From Aeromonas eucrenophila (GTDB lineage: Bacteria > Pseudomonadota > Gammaproteobacteria > Enterobacterales > Aeromonadaceae), in the NCBI RefSeq assembly GCF_000819865.1, contig NZ_CDDF01000014.1, positions 265,007 through 329,006 on the forward strand: a stretch of DNA of 64,000 nucleotides, read 5' to 3'. Position 1 is the first letter of the stretch. Each line of letters opens with the position of its first letter. The position numbers were made by a program, and so were the translations under genes. The notes under the pieces were generated by a model. That model saw only the letters and a list, made by a program, of their open reading frames with translations. It had not been told where the DNA came from and searched no databases. Below are positions 25,560-34,622 of the stretch, piece after piece.

Positions 25560-26015
25560 TTAACCCAGCAGGTGGCGGGTGTCGTCCTTGGAGAGGTACG
25601 GCACGCCATTGAGGTGAACAAAGTCAGGGGAGGTCACAAAGCCTTTCACCTTGTGCACGCTCTTGCTGCCGCCCTTGGGATCGATGTCGAGCAGGTCGGA
25701 GACCAAGAGCTTCACGCCGAAGGCCTCCACCTTCATCTGATCGCTGCCGGTGTCGGCGTAGAACAGCACATCGTCCGGCTCCATCCCGCGCCAGCTGCCG
25801 GCCCGTTTGGCGGCATCGGCCAGCAGCTTTAAGTTCTTGGTATCGAGCTCAAACTCACACTCGGCGGCGACGTCGCCATCCACGTAGCCGTCCGGGATAC
25901 CCCGGGTCTGAGCCACGGCGCTGTTGTCGGTGATGGTGAGGCTGGCCTTTTCGACGTGGACCATGGCGCCCATCAGGGTGGTGTCAAAACTGGCACCGGA
26001 AATACGGCGGGTCAT
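25560..26015 (-). CDS. Tail tube protein (DUF2597-like)
   Basis: A 151-residue protein beginning MTRRISGASFDTTLMGAMVHVEKASLTITDNSAVAQTRGIPDGYVDGDVAAECEFELDTKN. The position directly after the sheath gene and the strand-rich composition match DUF2597 tube proteins of HP1/K139-type phages, functionally equivalent to P2 FII. Four nt separate it from the sheath gene. Confidence 0.82.
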   Translation of the reverse strand: MTRRISGASFDTTLMGAMVHVEKASLTITDNSAVAQTRGIPDGYVDGDVAAECEFELDTKNLKLLADAAKRAGSWRGMEPDDVLFYADTGSDQMKVEAFGVKLLVSDLLDIDPKGGSKSVHKVKGFVTSPDFVHLNGVPYLSKDDTRHLLG

Positions 26016-26018
26016 GGG

Positions 26019-27143
26019 TTAGCCCTCCCCGTTGTTGAGGCTCAAATCGAGCATGATGTTGACGGTGATCCCCTTGGGGCAGTCCACGGTGCGCACCACC
26101 ACGTAGACCGAGACCAGGTTCTTGGAGACCCACTGAATGCGGATGTCGCCATCCTGGGGGGAGGCGATGTCACCCGGGAACGGCTGGCCACCGATGGTGG
26201 TGGCCTTGGCCATGGCACGCAGGTCTTTGCCGAAATAGGTGATGGCGGCCGCGGTGCTGCCCGGGGTCGAGTTGAACGAGCGATCCCCGATGCGGGCGAT
26301 GGCGCGGATGCGCACCCGGCGCGCGACCTTGTAGGCTACCCGCAGGTTTTCGATCACCTGGTAGTCGCCACCCTCGGCATCGAGCTGGCGGCCATCGGCC
26401 CAGTAGATCCCGTCATAGTCCGGGTACCACATCGGCACCGAGTAGCGGTTCTTCTCCAGGGTCTGCAGGGTGGCCAGCGGCAGCGGGATCCCGTCCTTGT
26501 CCACCGGCGTGTTGCCAAGCCCCACCAGGGCACCGGTCTTCACTCGACAGGGGCTGTCGGCGATGCTCACCGCTCGGTTGCACAAGCGGCCGGCATAGGC
26601 GCCGATGAGGTTGGGCCAGAGCATCGGCACCAGGCCCACCGAGTCGGCTTTGATGCCATCCTGCAGGGCGGTCAGGGCGCCTTCGTATTCGCTCCAGTCT
26701 TGGGCGTCGTCGTCGGTCGATACGATGCCCGGCACCGCCAGCAGTAGAAACTGCCAGCGTCCCCACTTGGCGATCATCTCCTGATTGAAGGCGTGGGCGG
26801 CGTTGATCTTGGCCTGGTCCCACTTCTGCCCCAGCACCACGACCCCTTCGAAGGATTGGGTCAGCTGCGCGGCGCGGGCGGCCTCCAGCCAATCCTGATC
26901 GGTGGGCAGCACGTAGGCGGCTGTGGTCCAGTTCTGGCCGGCGTTGTCACGGGCGGCCAGCAGGTTGGCCTTGAGCTCGCTGTCGCCGGCGCCGAGCAAC
27001 TGATCGAAGTCGGATTGGGTGTTGAGGGAGAGCAGCTTGCCGGTGTTGCTGGCGGCGCTGCCGATGAACAGCAGGTGGCGCTCGACCTCGGTCACCGGCC
27101 CCTGCATCTGGTTCAAGTTGTTGATCTGTACTTCTGGCCACAT
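26019..27143 (-). CDS. Contractile tail sheath protein (DUF2586-like)
   Basis: A 374-residue protein. The C-terminal part (WVSKNLVSVYVVVRTVDCPKGITVNIMLDLSL) and the middle WADGRQLDAEGGDYQVIENLRVAYKVARRVRIRAIARIGDRSFN block fit DUF2586 sheath proteins, which replace the P2 FI type in HP1/K139-like phages. It precedes the tube gene, and its presence together with J and spike genes implies a contractile tail. Confidence 0.85.
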   Translation of the reverse strand: MWPEVQINNLNQMQGPVTEVERHLLFIGSAASNTGKLLSLNTQSDFDQLLGAGDSELKANLLAARDNAGQNWTTAAYVLPTDQDWLEAARAAQLTQSFEGVVVLGQKWDQAKINAAHAFNQEMIAKWGRWQFLLLAVPGIVSTDDDAQDWSEYEGALTALQDGIKADSVGLVPMLWPNLIGAYAGRLCNRAVSIADSPCRVKTGALVGLGNTPVDKDGIPLPLATLQTLEKNRYSVPMWYPDYDGIYWADGRQLDAEGGDYQVIENLRVAYKVARRVRIRAIARIGDRSFNSTPGSTAAAITYFGKDLRAMAKATTIGGQPFPGDIASPQDGDIRIQWVSKNLVSVYVVVRTVDCPKGITVNIMLDLSLNNGEG

Positions 27144-27146
27144 GGC

Positions 27147-27833
27147 TTATTTCCTCTTGAGGTCTTGCTTGCTGACGTCCCAGCCGTAGTCGATGCTCTG
27201 CAGGGCACGAGCAAAGGCCTGTTCCCGCTGCCGGGTACTGGCGCCCAGGAACGGGCGCGCTGGTAGCTGGATCTCCCAGCTCTCCTTCACCGGCTCATCC
27301 TTGAGCTTCTTGATGAGCAGGCCGGCCTGGGCATAGTTGAGGTTGCCGGTGATCCAGCCGAGCGAGGCCGAGCGGTATGACCGCTTGCGCTTGCCCGGGC
27401 GCTTGAATCCCAACTCGCGTAGCTTGCGGGCCTGCGCCTTGCTGGCCGGTTTGTGCTTGCCGCCATCGCTCGGGGCGATTCGACGCCGGCTGGCCGCTGT
27501 CACCTGGTAGGTGTGCCCCTTCTGGTGGGTGTTGGCGATGATCCCGGCGTGGGCGCTCATGGTGCCTTTGGTAAACCCCAGCTCGGCCACGTCCTGGCGA
27601 GGGGTGCGGATCTCCAGCAGCTTGGGCAGGCCGCGCAGCATCTTGCGTTTACCGCGCTTGCGGGGGGCCCAGGCATTGCCTTCAGGGTCTTGCTGCTGAC
27701 GCACGTTGCGGGCGGCCAGCTTCTTCAACTCCGTGGCTGCCCGCCACACCAGCCGCTTGCGCTTCTTGGGTGGCAGGGCCAGCAGGTTGAGCTGCTCTTT
27801 ACTGCGGCGGGTGTCGAGCGTGATGGTGATCAT
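27147..27833 (-). CDS. Phage virion morphogenesis protein (S-like tail completion)
   Basis: A 228-residue, strongly basic protein. The segment LVWRAATELKKLAARNVRQQQDPEGNAWAPRKRGKRKMLRGLPKLL is typical of P2 gpS/HI1506-type morphogenesis proteins, which cap or complete the tail. The C-terminal PARPFLGASTRQREQAFARAL motif is also characteristic. It lies 3 nt after the R-like gene. Confidence 0.85.
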   Translation of the reverse strand: MITITLDTRRSKEQLNLLALPPKKRKRLVWRAATELKKLAARNVRQQQDPEGNAWAPRKRGKRKMLRGLPKLLEIRTPRQDVAELGFTKGTMSAHAGIIANTHQKGHTYQVTAASRRRIAPSDGGKHKPASKAQARKLRELGFKRPGKRKRSYRSASLGWITGNLNYAQAGLLIKKLKDEPVKESWEIQLPARPFLGASTRQREQAFARALQSIDYGWDVSKQDLKRK

Positions 27834-27835
27834 GC

Positions 27836-28342
27836 TCAGGCCCCGACCCGGTGCTGGGCGGTACCCGCCACGTTCACGTCAATCTGTTCGGCCACCCAGA
27901 TGTCATAAGGGGCCACGTTCCAGCGTTGGCCACCCCACTGGATAAGGCCCTGTTCGTGTGGGATGAGGCGCAGCGGCTCGGCAAAGGGGAGCTGGATCTC
28001 GAGATCCGCGGTCTGCTCGTCATTCGGGGTAACCGCGTACTCGGGATCGGGCAACTCGTACTGCTCGCGGTAGTCGTCGTGCTCTTGCACCCAGGCGGCG
28101 ACGGTGGCCAACAGAATGGCCGGGTCGAGCTCGCGAAACGGCAACTGCTCGATGGTGAACACCGCCTGGTAGGTGAGCCAGGCCACGTTCACCCCGGTGG
28201 GGCCCATGTTCTTGGGTTCGAGCTTGATGGTGCCGTTCTCCATCCAGCTATCCAGGCGCTTGTGACACTTGGCCGGCAGCACCCGCAGCAGCTCGGCATG
28301 GAGCCCTTGCAGGAAGTAGCCCTGGGCCTGCTGTTCGTTCAT
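27836..28342 (-). CDS. Tail completion protein (R-like)
   Basis: A 168-residue protein beginning MNEQQAQGYFLQGLHAELLRVLPAKCHKRLDSWMENGTIKLEP. The acidic segments and the position between head completion L and tail completion S match P2 gpR, which acts at the head-tail joining end of the tail. The start overlaps the L-like stop by 4 nt (ATGA). Confidence 0.75.
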   Translation of the reverse strand: MNEQQAQGYFLQGLHAELLRVLPAKCHKRLDSWMENGTIKLEPKNMGPTGVNVAWLTYQAVFTIEQLPFRELDPAILLATVAAWVQEHDDYREQYELPDPEYAVTPNDEQTADLEIQLPFAEPLRLIPHEQGLIQWGGQRWNVAPYDIWVAEQIDVNVAGTAQHRVGA

Positions 28343-28800
28343 ATCAGCGAGACTCCCGTGCGGTGTTTGCCCTTGATGCTGCGCACCAGTTGCTGACTCT
28401 CGGCCAGCAGCAGCGCGCGCTGGTCTGGCGATCGCTCCACCTGATTGTTGGCAGTGGCCCGCTCGGTGACGCTGGCGAACTCCGGCAGCAGGGCGGCCTT
28501 GGCGCGGGCAAAGACGGCGGCCAGATACTGCTCGGTCAGGGCGTTGGTGCCGCCCTCCAGGCTGGGCCCGGGTACCTCGGCGGCCGTGGTGTACCCCTTA
28601 GCCTGCAGCGCCACCTGATGGCGGCCGAGCTGCAGGTTGATTTCAGAGACGGCGGCCAGCAGGGCGGCGCCGGTGGTCTGGGCATCCAGATCGGCGGGCA
28701 AGGCGCGGCGGCGCTCGAAGTCAGCGACGGCCACATCAGGCCAGAACCCGTCATTGCGGATGGTGGCGGTGCTGTAGTCGATGTCCTTGCCTGCAAACAT
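28339..28800 (-). CDS. Head completion/stabilisation protein (L-like)
   Basis: A 153-residue protein starting MFAGKDIDYSTATIRNDGFWPDVAVADFERRRALP. The pattern DFERRRALPADLDAQTTGAALLAAVSEINLQL is characteristic of P2 gpL, which plugs the filled head. The ATG at 28800 is favoured; the open frame extends 28 codons upstream without family similarity. A 114-nt gap separates it from the small terminase gene. Confidence 0.85.
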   Translation of the reverse strand: MFAGKDIDYSTATIRNDGFWPDVAVADFERRRALPADLDAQTTGAALLAAVSEINLQLGRHQVALQAKGYTTAAEVPGPSLEGGTNALTEQYLAAVFARAKAALLPEFASVTERATANNQVERSPDQRALLLAESQQLVRSIKGKHRTGVSLI

Positions 28801-28914
28801 GGCTTGCCTCGCTGGTTGGTTGAAATGGGGCACCCCTGAAGCCACGCAATTGCCGCAAGGCTCGCCAAAGGCTGCCCATGGCATTCGCGCCGGGGTGCGG
28901 TGGCGCGGAGAGTC

Positions 28915-29643
28915 TTATTGCTCCGGGTTAAGCGCCCGCAGGCGCATGGCAATCTTTTGGCGCAAGGTGCCGACGCCCACCTTGCCGTGCAGCTTGTCGG
29001 CCTGGGCCAGCCAGTGATCGGCTTGCTCCAGGGTGGCGCTGTCGCCCACGGCGCTGGGGCGGGGCTGGCCGTCGTGGTCACGCAGTAGCAGGCAACCGGC
29101 GGCCTTGAACCACTTGGCAGTCAGCTTCTCGTTGAGACGCCAGTCATTGCGTACCTTGTCGAACACCCGGGAGAACCAGGGCTCGACGGCATGGCCCTCG
29201 GCCGCTTGTTTCTCGGCCCACTCCAGCACGGTGTCGGCCACGAAGTGGGCCCAGTCACGCTTGATGTTGTTCGGGGTGCGCTGACCCTGGGCGATGGCGA
29301 GCTCCGCCCAGGCAATGCCGGCGTCGAAATCCCCGACGTCAAAGGCCCAGATGATGAGGCGTTGAAAAAGCTCGTTCTGATAGGGCTGGCCGGACTCTGC
29401 GACGGTGGTCAGATAGCGTTCCACATAGGGGCGGTACTTGGGCATCAGCTCATCGCGTTTCATGTTCACCCGGTCACCGATGCGCGCCAGCGTGCGCAGC
29501 CGGCTGATGTCCTGCTCCAGGGCAATCAACTGCAGGTGCAGGCTGTCGGCCACCGCACCGGTGGCCATGCCGGAGCAGGCGGCCTGTTCGGCCCCCTGCA
29601 TGGCTTGCACGCGTTGCTTGTGACGCTGACCGGGTGAGCTCAT
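28915..29643 (-). CDS. Terminase small (endonuclease) subunit, M-like
   Basis: A 242-residue protein matching P2 gpM: MSSPGQRHKQRVQAMQGAEQA at the N-terminus, then DRVNMKRDELMPKYRPYVERYL and VGDFDAGIAWAELAIAQGQRTPNNIKRDWAHFVADTVLEWA. With the P-like ATPase it cuts cos ends and packages DNA. It starts 3 nt after the capsid gene. Confidence 0.9.
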   Translation of the reverse strand: MSSPGQRHKQRVQAMQGAEQAACSGMATGAVADSLHLQLIALEQDISRLRTLARIGDRVNMKRDELMPKYRPYVERYLTTVAESGQPYQNELFQRLIIWAFDVGDFDAGIAWAELAIAQGQRTPNNIKRDWAHFVADTVLEWAEKQAAEGHAVEPWFSRVFDKVRNDWRLNEKLTAKWFKAAGCLLLRDHDGQPRPSAVGDSATLEQADHWLAQADKLHGKVGVGTLRQKIAMRLRALNPEQ

Positions 29644-29646
29644 GGC

Positions 29647-30696
29647 TTAGGCCTCGGGCGCTGCCGGCGCGGAGCCGATCTCAATGTCAGCCTCTTCAAA
29701 GCCGCCATAGGCCAGGTGCTCGCCCAGGGCGTAGCCTTCCATGCGCCAGTACTGGTTATCGAAACACTTGTTGTCCTGGTTATCGTCCGCCTTGCGTTTG
29801 CGGGTGGCGCGCTGGGTGTAGAGGTGCAGGTTGTCCAGGGTGGTGACCACCATCCGCTTGCCCGGGAAGAAGGGCGGGATATAGGCGCGGCGTCCGGCGA
29901 TGGACTCGGCCAGCTTTTGGGCGGCGATCTGCTCGCTCGGCTTGGTGGCTTCGCTGTAGAGCTTGGCCTGGGCGGCGGCAATCAGGTCGGTACCGACCAG
30001 CACCACCAGGCGCGGGTCCTGGCGGAACAGCGGATCGATGGTGGTGTTGATAAGATCCGAGGCCATCTCGTCCAGGGTCTTGTAATCGCCCTTGCCGTCC
30101 GGGTCGAAGTAGATCTTCTCGCCGGCCTTGGCCTTGATGATCTGGCTGCCGTCGTTCCACTCACGGGCGATCTGATGCCAGCCTTTGTTGACGTCCTCCC
30201 CCAGCGGGTATTTATCGGGGTCGGTATCATCGGCGGCTTTCACGCCGTTCCAGCCAACCCGCAGCATGTCCAGGGCAAACGCCTGGTTGATGAACTCGCC
30301 CACCAGGCGGATGAACTCGCCCTCGTTGCCGGCGTTGGCCCAGACGCACAGGGTCGCCCAGTCGAGTGAGGCGCACGAATCGGTTTCGGTCAGCTCGTAG
30401 GTGTTGCCATCCACGCCGACCTTGCCCTGGAAGCGCTTGCCTTTCTTGCGGCCGGTGAACAGCTTGCCAATGCCGACTTGCACCACCTGGCCCTTGATCT
30501 GATCCACGTCCATACAGGTGATGAGGCCAAGGAACTCAACGGAGGCGAGCAGGGCCGCGCGCAGGCCGGTTTCCACCGGACCGGTGACGCTGAACTGCTT
30601 GGCCAGCGCGTTGACGGGGATGCCGTAGGACTTGGCCAGGGCATTGCTGTATTGATCCAGGCGCTGCATGGCCTGGACGGTGAGGGTCTGACTCAT
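29647..30696 (-). CDS. Major capsid protein (N-like)
   Basis: A 349-residue protein of the P2 gpN family, starting MSQTLTVQAMQRLDQYSNALAKSYGIPV. The segments DPLFRQDPRLVVLVGTDLIAAAQAKLYSEATKPSEQIAAQKLAESIAGRRAYIPPFFPGKRMVVTTLDNLHLYTQ are diagnostic. The N-terminal portion is probably trimmed by the scaffold protease during maturation, as in P2. Confidence 0.93.
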   Translation of the reverse strand: MSQTLTVQAMQRLDQYSNALAKSYGIPVNALAKQFSVTGPVETGLRAALLASVEFLGLITCMDVDQIKGQVVQVGIGKLFTGRKKGKRFQGKVGVDGNTYELTETDSCASLDWATLCVWANAGNEGEFIRLVGEFINQAFALDMLRVGWNGVKAADDTDPDKYPLGEDVNKGWHQIAREWNDGSQIIKAKAGEKIYFDPDGKGDYKTLDEMASDLINTTIDPLFRQDPRLVVLVGTDLIAAAQAKLYSEATKPSEQIAAQKLAESIAGRRAYIPPFFPGKRMVVTTLDNLHLYTQRATRKRKADDNQDNKCFDNQYWRMEGYALGEHLAYGGFEEADIEIGSAPAAPEA

Positions 30697-30705
30697 GGAG
30701 CGTCC

Positions 30706-31554
30706 TTAAAATACGGTGGGGGTATCGTCACCACCGAGTGCGCCCGGGCGCTGGCCCGGCACTTCGACGGAGAACTGGTCGATCTTGGCGGTCAGTGCGC
30801 TGAGCTGGGTTTGCAGCTGGCTGAACTGTTCGGTGGTGATGCCGGGCTTGTCTTCTTTGGCCGGGTCGATGACCGGGGCCGGGGTCGGTTCGGTCTCCGG
30901 CTTGGCTTCCAGCTTGGCGCTGAAGCTCTCGATCTTTTCGCCAAGGCCGGTCAGGGTCCCCTGCAGCAGATCGAATTGCTCTTTGTTCATGTCCTCATCC
31001 TCGGGTTGGCTGGGCTTGGGTTGGGGGGCAGGTTCGCCATGGCTGGCCATGAAGCTGAACAGCTTGGTCATGAGGCCATCGGCCTTTTCGTGCTTGGGTA
31101 GTTTGAACATCGAGAGATCCAGCGGTTCGCTGGTGCCGATGGTTTGGCCCTTGTTGCTCTTGCTGAACTTGAGGTAGGTGGTACCGGTGCTGGCGGGCTG
31201 GTCGGTGACCCCCAAGCCAATCAGGTAGGTTCGGCCCAGATCGGCGAATTGCTCGAATGGCTCGATGGAGCAGAACTGATACTGGCCGCTCTGGTTCCAG
31301 TAGATGAGATCCCGGTTAGGGCAAAGGATGGCGAACAGCTTGAGCTTGCCGTCTACCTCTTCGGTCTTGAGCGCCTGCACGGTGCCATAGCTGGACCAGC
31401 GATCGTGCTCTGGCCAGATGACGGCGGTGTAATAGGTCGGGTCATAGGTCTCGGCCATGTCGGTGAGCCAGTCGCGGGTAATATCCCGCCCGTCCACCGC
31501 TTTGCCTTCGGTGGCGATAGAGACCCAGCCAGTTCTCAAGGTTGATTCGTTCAT
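30706..31554 (-). CDS. Capsid scaffolding protein with protease domain (O-like)
   Basis: A 282-residue protein of the P2 gpO family. The N-terminal half carries the serine protease-like domain (IATEGKAVDGRDITRDWLTDMAETYDPTYYTAVIWPEHDRW, with the His of PEHDRW a likely catalytic residue). The C-terminal third is a helical scaffold (EQFDLLQGTLTGLGEKIESFSAKLEAKPE) after a Pro-rich linker. It is the first gene of the late minus-strand operon. The ATG at 31554 follows a GGGAGCAGG ribosome site; the frame is open 18 codons further upstream. Confidence 0.9.
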   Translation of the reverse strand: MNESTLRTGWVSIATEGKAVDGRDITRDWLTDMAETYDPTYYTAVIWPEHDRWSSYGTVQALKTEEVDGKLKLFAILCPNRDLIYWNQSGQYQFCSIEPFEQFADLGRTYLIGLGVTDQPASTGTTYLKFSKSNKGQTIGTSEPLDLSMFKLPKHEKADGLMTKLFSFMASHGEPAPQPKPSQPEDEDMNKEQFDLLQGTLTGLGEKIESFSAKLEAKPETEPTPAPVIDPAKEDKPGITTEQFSQLQTQLSALTAKIDQFSVEVPGQRPGALGGDDTPTVF

Positions 31555-31615
31555 GCCTGCTCCCAATAGATGCGGGCTCAGGCTATCGGGTCGGCAAGGG
31601 GGTTTCATCCGGTTG

Positions 31616-31663
31616 TGTTCCAGGCAATTCGGATCCAGCAGGAAATCCGAATTGCTCAGAACA
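31616..31663. promoter_or_regulatory. 48-bp dyad between the divergent late operons
   Basis: The sequence TGTTC-CAG-GCAATTCGGAT, a 10-nt spacer, then ATCCGAATTGC-TCA-GAACA forms an inverted repeat with an 11-bp perfect inner arm (31624-31634 and 31645-31655) and 5-bp outer arms. It lies between the scaffold gene (leftward) and the terminase gene (rightward), which between them head nearly all structural genes. A binding site for the Ogr-like activator or a repressor is plausible. Confidence 0.65.
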
Positions 31664-31729
31664 TCAGTGGGATAAGTCGGGGGAGGGGGCTGGCTATGAT
31701 GGCGCCATCATTCACCTGATGGAGGCGCT

Positions 31730-33544
31730 GTGGCGTATCCCGAAGAGATCCGCAATGCCGCGCGGGGACTCTACCTTAAACGATGGACACCCCAGGAGAT
31801 CAAGGACGAACTGGGGCTCAACTCCTGTCGCATCATCTACTACTGGGCCGAGAAGCTCGGCTGGCGTGACCTGCTGACCGATGAGGCGGTGGAGGATGCC
31901 ATCGCCCGCCGTGTGCAATCCTTGCTGGGGCGGGAGAAGAAGACCGGCGCCGAGCTGGAGGAGCTCGATCGGCTGATTGGCCACCATGTCAGTCTGAAAG
32001 AGAAGGCGCTCAAGTGGGCCGAGCGGGAGCAGACCCTCAAGGCCCAGCGGGAAGAGGGCAGCGAGCCTTCACCCGAGCGTGGCAGGCGGGGCCGAGGTGG
32101 CCAGGACGGAGGCAGCCGCAAGGGCGGCAAGAAGGGGAAGAACGAAGTCGGTCACCTGACCGAGGCCGATTTCGCCGAGTGGTTGGGTACCCTGTTTGGC
32201 TACCAGCTGCGCTGCCGCGAGGCCAAGAACGACCCGGCCTTGCCGCGAACCCGCAACATCTTGAAGTCGCGCCAGATCGGCATGACCTACTACTTCGCCG
32301 GCGAGGCGCTGGAAGATGCGGTGCTGACCGGTGGCAATCAGATATTCCTGTCGGCCACCCGGGCCCAGGCGGAGGTGTTCCGATCCTACATCTGCAAGAT
32401 CGCCCAGACATTCCTTGGGCTAACCCTGACCGGTAATCCCATCGTCTTGTCGAACGGGGCCGAGCTGCACTTCTGCTCGACCAACTCCAACAGCGCCCAG
32501 TCCCGCTCTGGCAACGTCTATATCGACGAGTATTTCTGGATCCCCAACTTCGAGAAGCTCTCTGACGTGGCCAGCGCCATGGCGACCCAAACCCGCTGGC
32601 GCAAGACCTACTTCTCGACACCTTCAAGCAAGGTGCACGAGGCGTACCGGTTCTGGACCGGGGATCGCTGGAAGGGGCAGCGCCCGAGCCGGGTGGCGAT
32701 CGATTTCCCTGGTGAAGATGAGATGCGTGATGGCGGCCGGGTCTGTCCCGATCGGCAGTGGCGCTATGTCATCACCATCGAGGATGCCATTCGTCTTGGC
32801 TGCAACCTCATCGACATCGAGGAGCTCAAAGACGAATACCCGGAGGAGGTGTTCGATCGCCTCTACCTGTGCCGCTTTATCGACGATGCGTTGTCGGTGT
32901 TCAAGTTCCAAGACATGGAGCGGGCAGGGGTGGACCCGACCCGGTGGGAGGACTACAAGCCAGGGCGGCCCGATCCGTTCGGGCGGCGGGAGGTGTGGAT
33001 GGGTTACGACCCGAGCCGCACTCGTGATAACGCCACCCTGGTGGTGGTCGCCCCGCCTACCGTTGCCGGTGAGCGGTTCCGGGTGCTGGAAAAGCACTAC
33101 TGGCGCGGGCTCAACTTCCAGTACCAGGCGCAGGAGATCGAGCGCATCGCCAAGAAGTTCCGGGTCACTTATCTGGGGGTCGACGTCTCTGGCATCGGCT
33201 CCGGGGTCTATGACCTGCTCAAGCCCGTGTTCAAAGGGGTGTGCCACCCCATCAACTACAGCATCGAGAGCAAGTCGCGGCTGGTACTCAAGATGATCGA
33301 CGTGGTGGAGGCCAACCGCATCGAGTGGGACAGCTCGGATCGGGATATCCCGCTGGCGTTCCTGGCCATCAAGCGCAGCACCACCGGTGGCGGCCAGATG
33401 ACGTTTAGGGCCGCCCGCGACAACGTGACCGGACACGCCGATGTGTTCTTTGCCATCGCCCACGCCGTGGCCAACGAGCCGCTCGATACCAACCGCAAAC
33501 GCAAATCCACCTGGGCAACCAGCCAGGAGAAGAAGGCAGCATGA
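31730..33544 (+). CDS. Terminase large (ATPase) subunit, P-like
   Basis: A 604-residue packaging ATPase of the P2 gpP family. The N-terminal helix-turn-helix-like part is MAYPEEIRNAARGLYLKRWTPQEIKDELGLNSCRIIYYWAEKLGW. The ATPase centre has the Walker-A variant region ILKSRQIGMTYYFAGEAL and a Walker-B-like VYIDEYFWI. The C-terminal nuclease-like half includes MGYDPSRTRDNATLVVVAPP and YLGVDVSGIGSGVYDLL. It overlaps the portal gene by 4 nt. Confidence 0.93.
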   Translation: MAYPEEIRNAARGLYLKRWTPQEIKDELGLNSCRIIYYWAEKLGWRDLLTDEAVEDAIARRVQSLLGREKKTGAELEELDRLIGHHVSLKEKALKWAEREQTLKAQREEGSEPSPERGRRGRGGQDGGSRKGGKKGKNEVGHLTEADFAEWLGTLFGYQLRCREAKNDPALPRTRNILKSRQIGMTYYFAGEALEDAVLTGGNQIFLSATRAQAEVFRSYICKIAQTFLGLTLTGNPIVLSNGAELHFCSTNSNSAQSRSGNVYIDEYFWIPNFEKLSDVASAMATQTRWRKTYFSTPSSKVHEAYRFWTGDRWKGQRPSRVAIDFPGEDEMRDGGRVCPDRQWRYVITIEDAIRLGCNLIDIEELKDEYPEEVFDRLYLCRFIDDALSVFKFQDMERAGVDPTRWEDYKPGRPDPFGRREVWMGYDPSRTRDNATLVVVAPPTVAGERFRVLEKHYWRGLNFQYQAQEIERIAKKFRVTYLGVDVSGIGSGVYDLLKPVFKGVCHPINYSIESKSRLVLKMIDVVEANRIEWDSSDRDIPLAFLAIKRSTTGGGQMTFRAARDNVTGHADVFFAIAHAVANEPLDTNRKRKSTWATSQEKKAA

Positions 33545-34557
33545 CCAAACAACGAAAACAGCCATCGGCCCAGGTGGCCACCTCATCCAGCCGCGGCGCC
33601 GTGGCGTTCAGTATGCCGGAGGCCGTAGATTCCACCGCCTGGATGACCGACTACACCGGGGTCTTCTACAACCCCTACGGCGAGTATTACCAGCCCCCCA
33701 TCGAGCGCAAGGGGCTGGCCAAGGTGGCGCGGGCCAACGCCCACCACGGGGCCATCCTGATGGCGCGTCGCAACATGGTCGCCGGCCGCTTTACCAATCA
33801 GCGCGCCACCATCACGGCGTTCGTGCACAACTACCTGCAGTTCGGGGATGCGGGACTGCTTAAAATTCGCAATGGCTTTGGCCAGGTGGTGGGGCTGCAC
33901 CCGCTCTCGAGCGTCTACCTGCGCCGGCGCGAAGATGGCTGCTTTGTTTACCTGCAGCAGGGCAAGCCGAGTCTGATATATCGGACTGAGGATGTCATCT
34001 GGCTGGCCCAGTACGACCCCGAGCAGCAGGTCTATGGCATGCCTGATTATCTGGGCGGCCTGCAGTCGGCCCTGCTCAATCAGGACGCCACCCTGTTTCG
34101 GCGCAAATACTTCCTCAACGGCGCCCACATGGGGTTCATCTTCTACGCCACCGACCCGAACATGGACGATGACACCGAAGCCGAGATGAAGGAGATGATC
34201 GCCAACAGCAAGGGGGTGGGTAACTTCCGCTCGATGTTCGTGAACATCCCCGACGGCAAGCCCGATGGCATCAAGTTGATCCCGGTGGGGGATATCGCGA
34301 CCAAGGACGAGTTCGCGGCCATCAAGGGGATCACCGCCCAGGATGTATTGACTTCTCACCGCTTCCCAGCGGCGCTGGCCGGCATCATTCCGACCAATGG
34401 TGGGGGCGGGTTGGGCGATCCTGAGAAGTACGACGCCACCTATGCTAGGAATGAGGTGCTGCCGCTGTGCGAGCTCGTCCAGGATGCCATCAATAGTACC
34501 GACCTGCCCCGGACCTTGTGGGTCGATTTTCGGGAAACGATAGGTTCAACTGTATAA
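33541..34557 (+). CDS. Portal protein (Q-like)
   Basis: A 338-residue protein of the PBSX/P2 gpQ portal family. Supporting blocks: PEAVDSTAWMTDYTGVFYNPYGEYYQPPIERKGLAKVARANAHHGAILMARRNMV, YGMPDYLGGLQSALLNQDATLFRRKYFLNGAHMGFIFY and HRFPAALAGIIPTNGGGGLGDPEKYDATYARNEVLPL. The last codons overlap a LexA-type box that begins at 34550. Confidence 0.94.
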   Translation: MTKQRKQPSAQVATSSSRGAVAFSMPEAVDSTAWMTDYTGVFYNPYGEYYQPPIERKGLAKVARANAHHGAILMARRNMVAGRFTNQRATITAFVHNYLQFGDAGLLKIRNGFGQVVGLHPLSSVYLRRREDGCFVYLQQGKPSLIYRTEDVIWLAQYDPEQQVYGMPDYLGGLQSALLNQDATLFRRKYFLNGAHMGFIFYATDPNMDDDTEAEMKEMIANSKGVGNFRSMFVNIPDGKPDGIKLIPVGDIATKDEFAAIKGITAQDVLTSHRFPAALAGIIPTNGGGGLGDPEKYDATYARNEVLPLCELVQDAINSTDLPRTLWVDFRETIGSTV

Positions 34558-34565
34558 AAAAACAG
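34550..34565 (+). promoter_or_regulatory. LexA-type SOS box upstream of the late activator
   Basis: The 16-mer CTGTATAAAAAAACAG fits CTG-N10-CAG with the consensus A/T-rich centre, and its flanks (AA left, TC right) extend the partial dyad ACTGT/ACAGT. It straddles the portal stop codon and lies 58-73 nt before the activator ATG, in a good position to block a promoter in the AT-rich leader. Confidence 0.78.
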
Positions 34566-34622
34566 TCACATTGGTGTAAGATGCAATCTATTGATTGTAT
34601 TTTATATTTATTGGGAGGGGTG

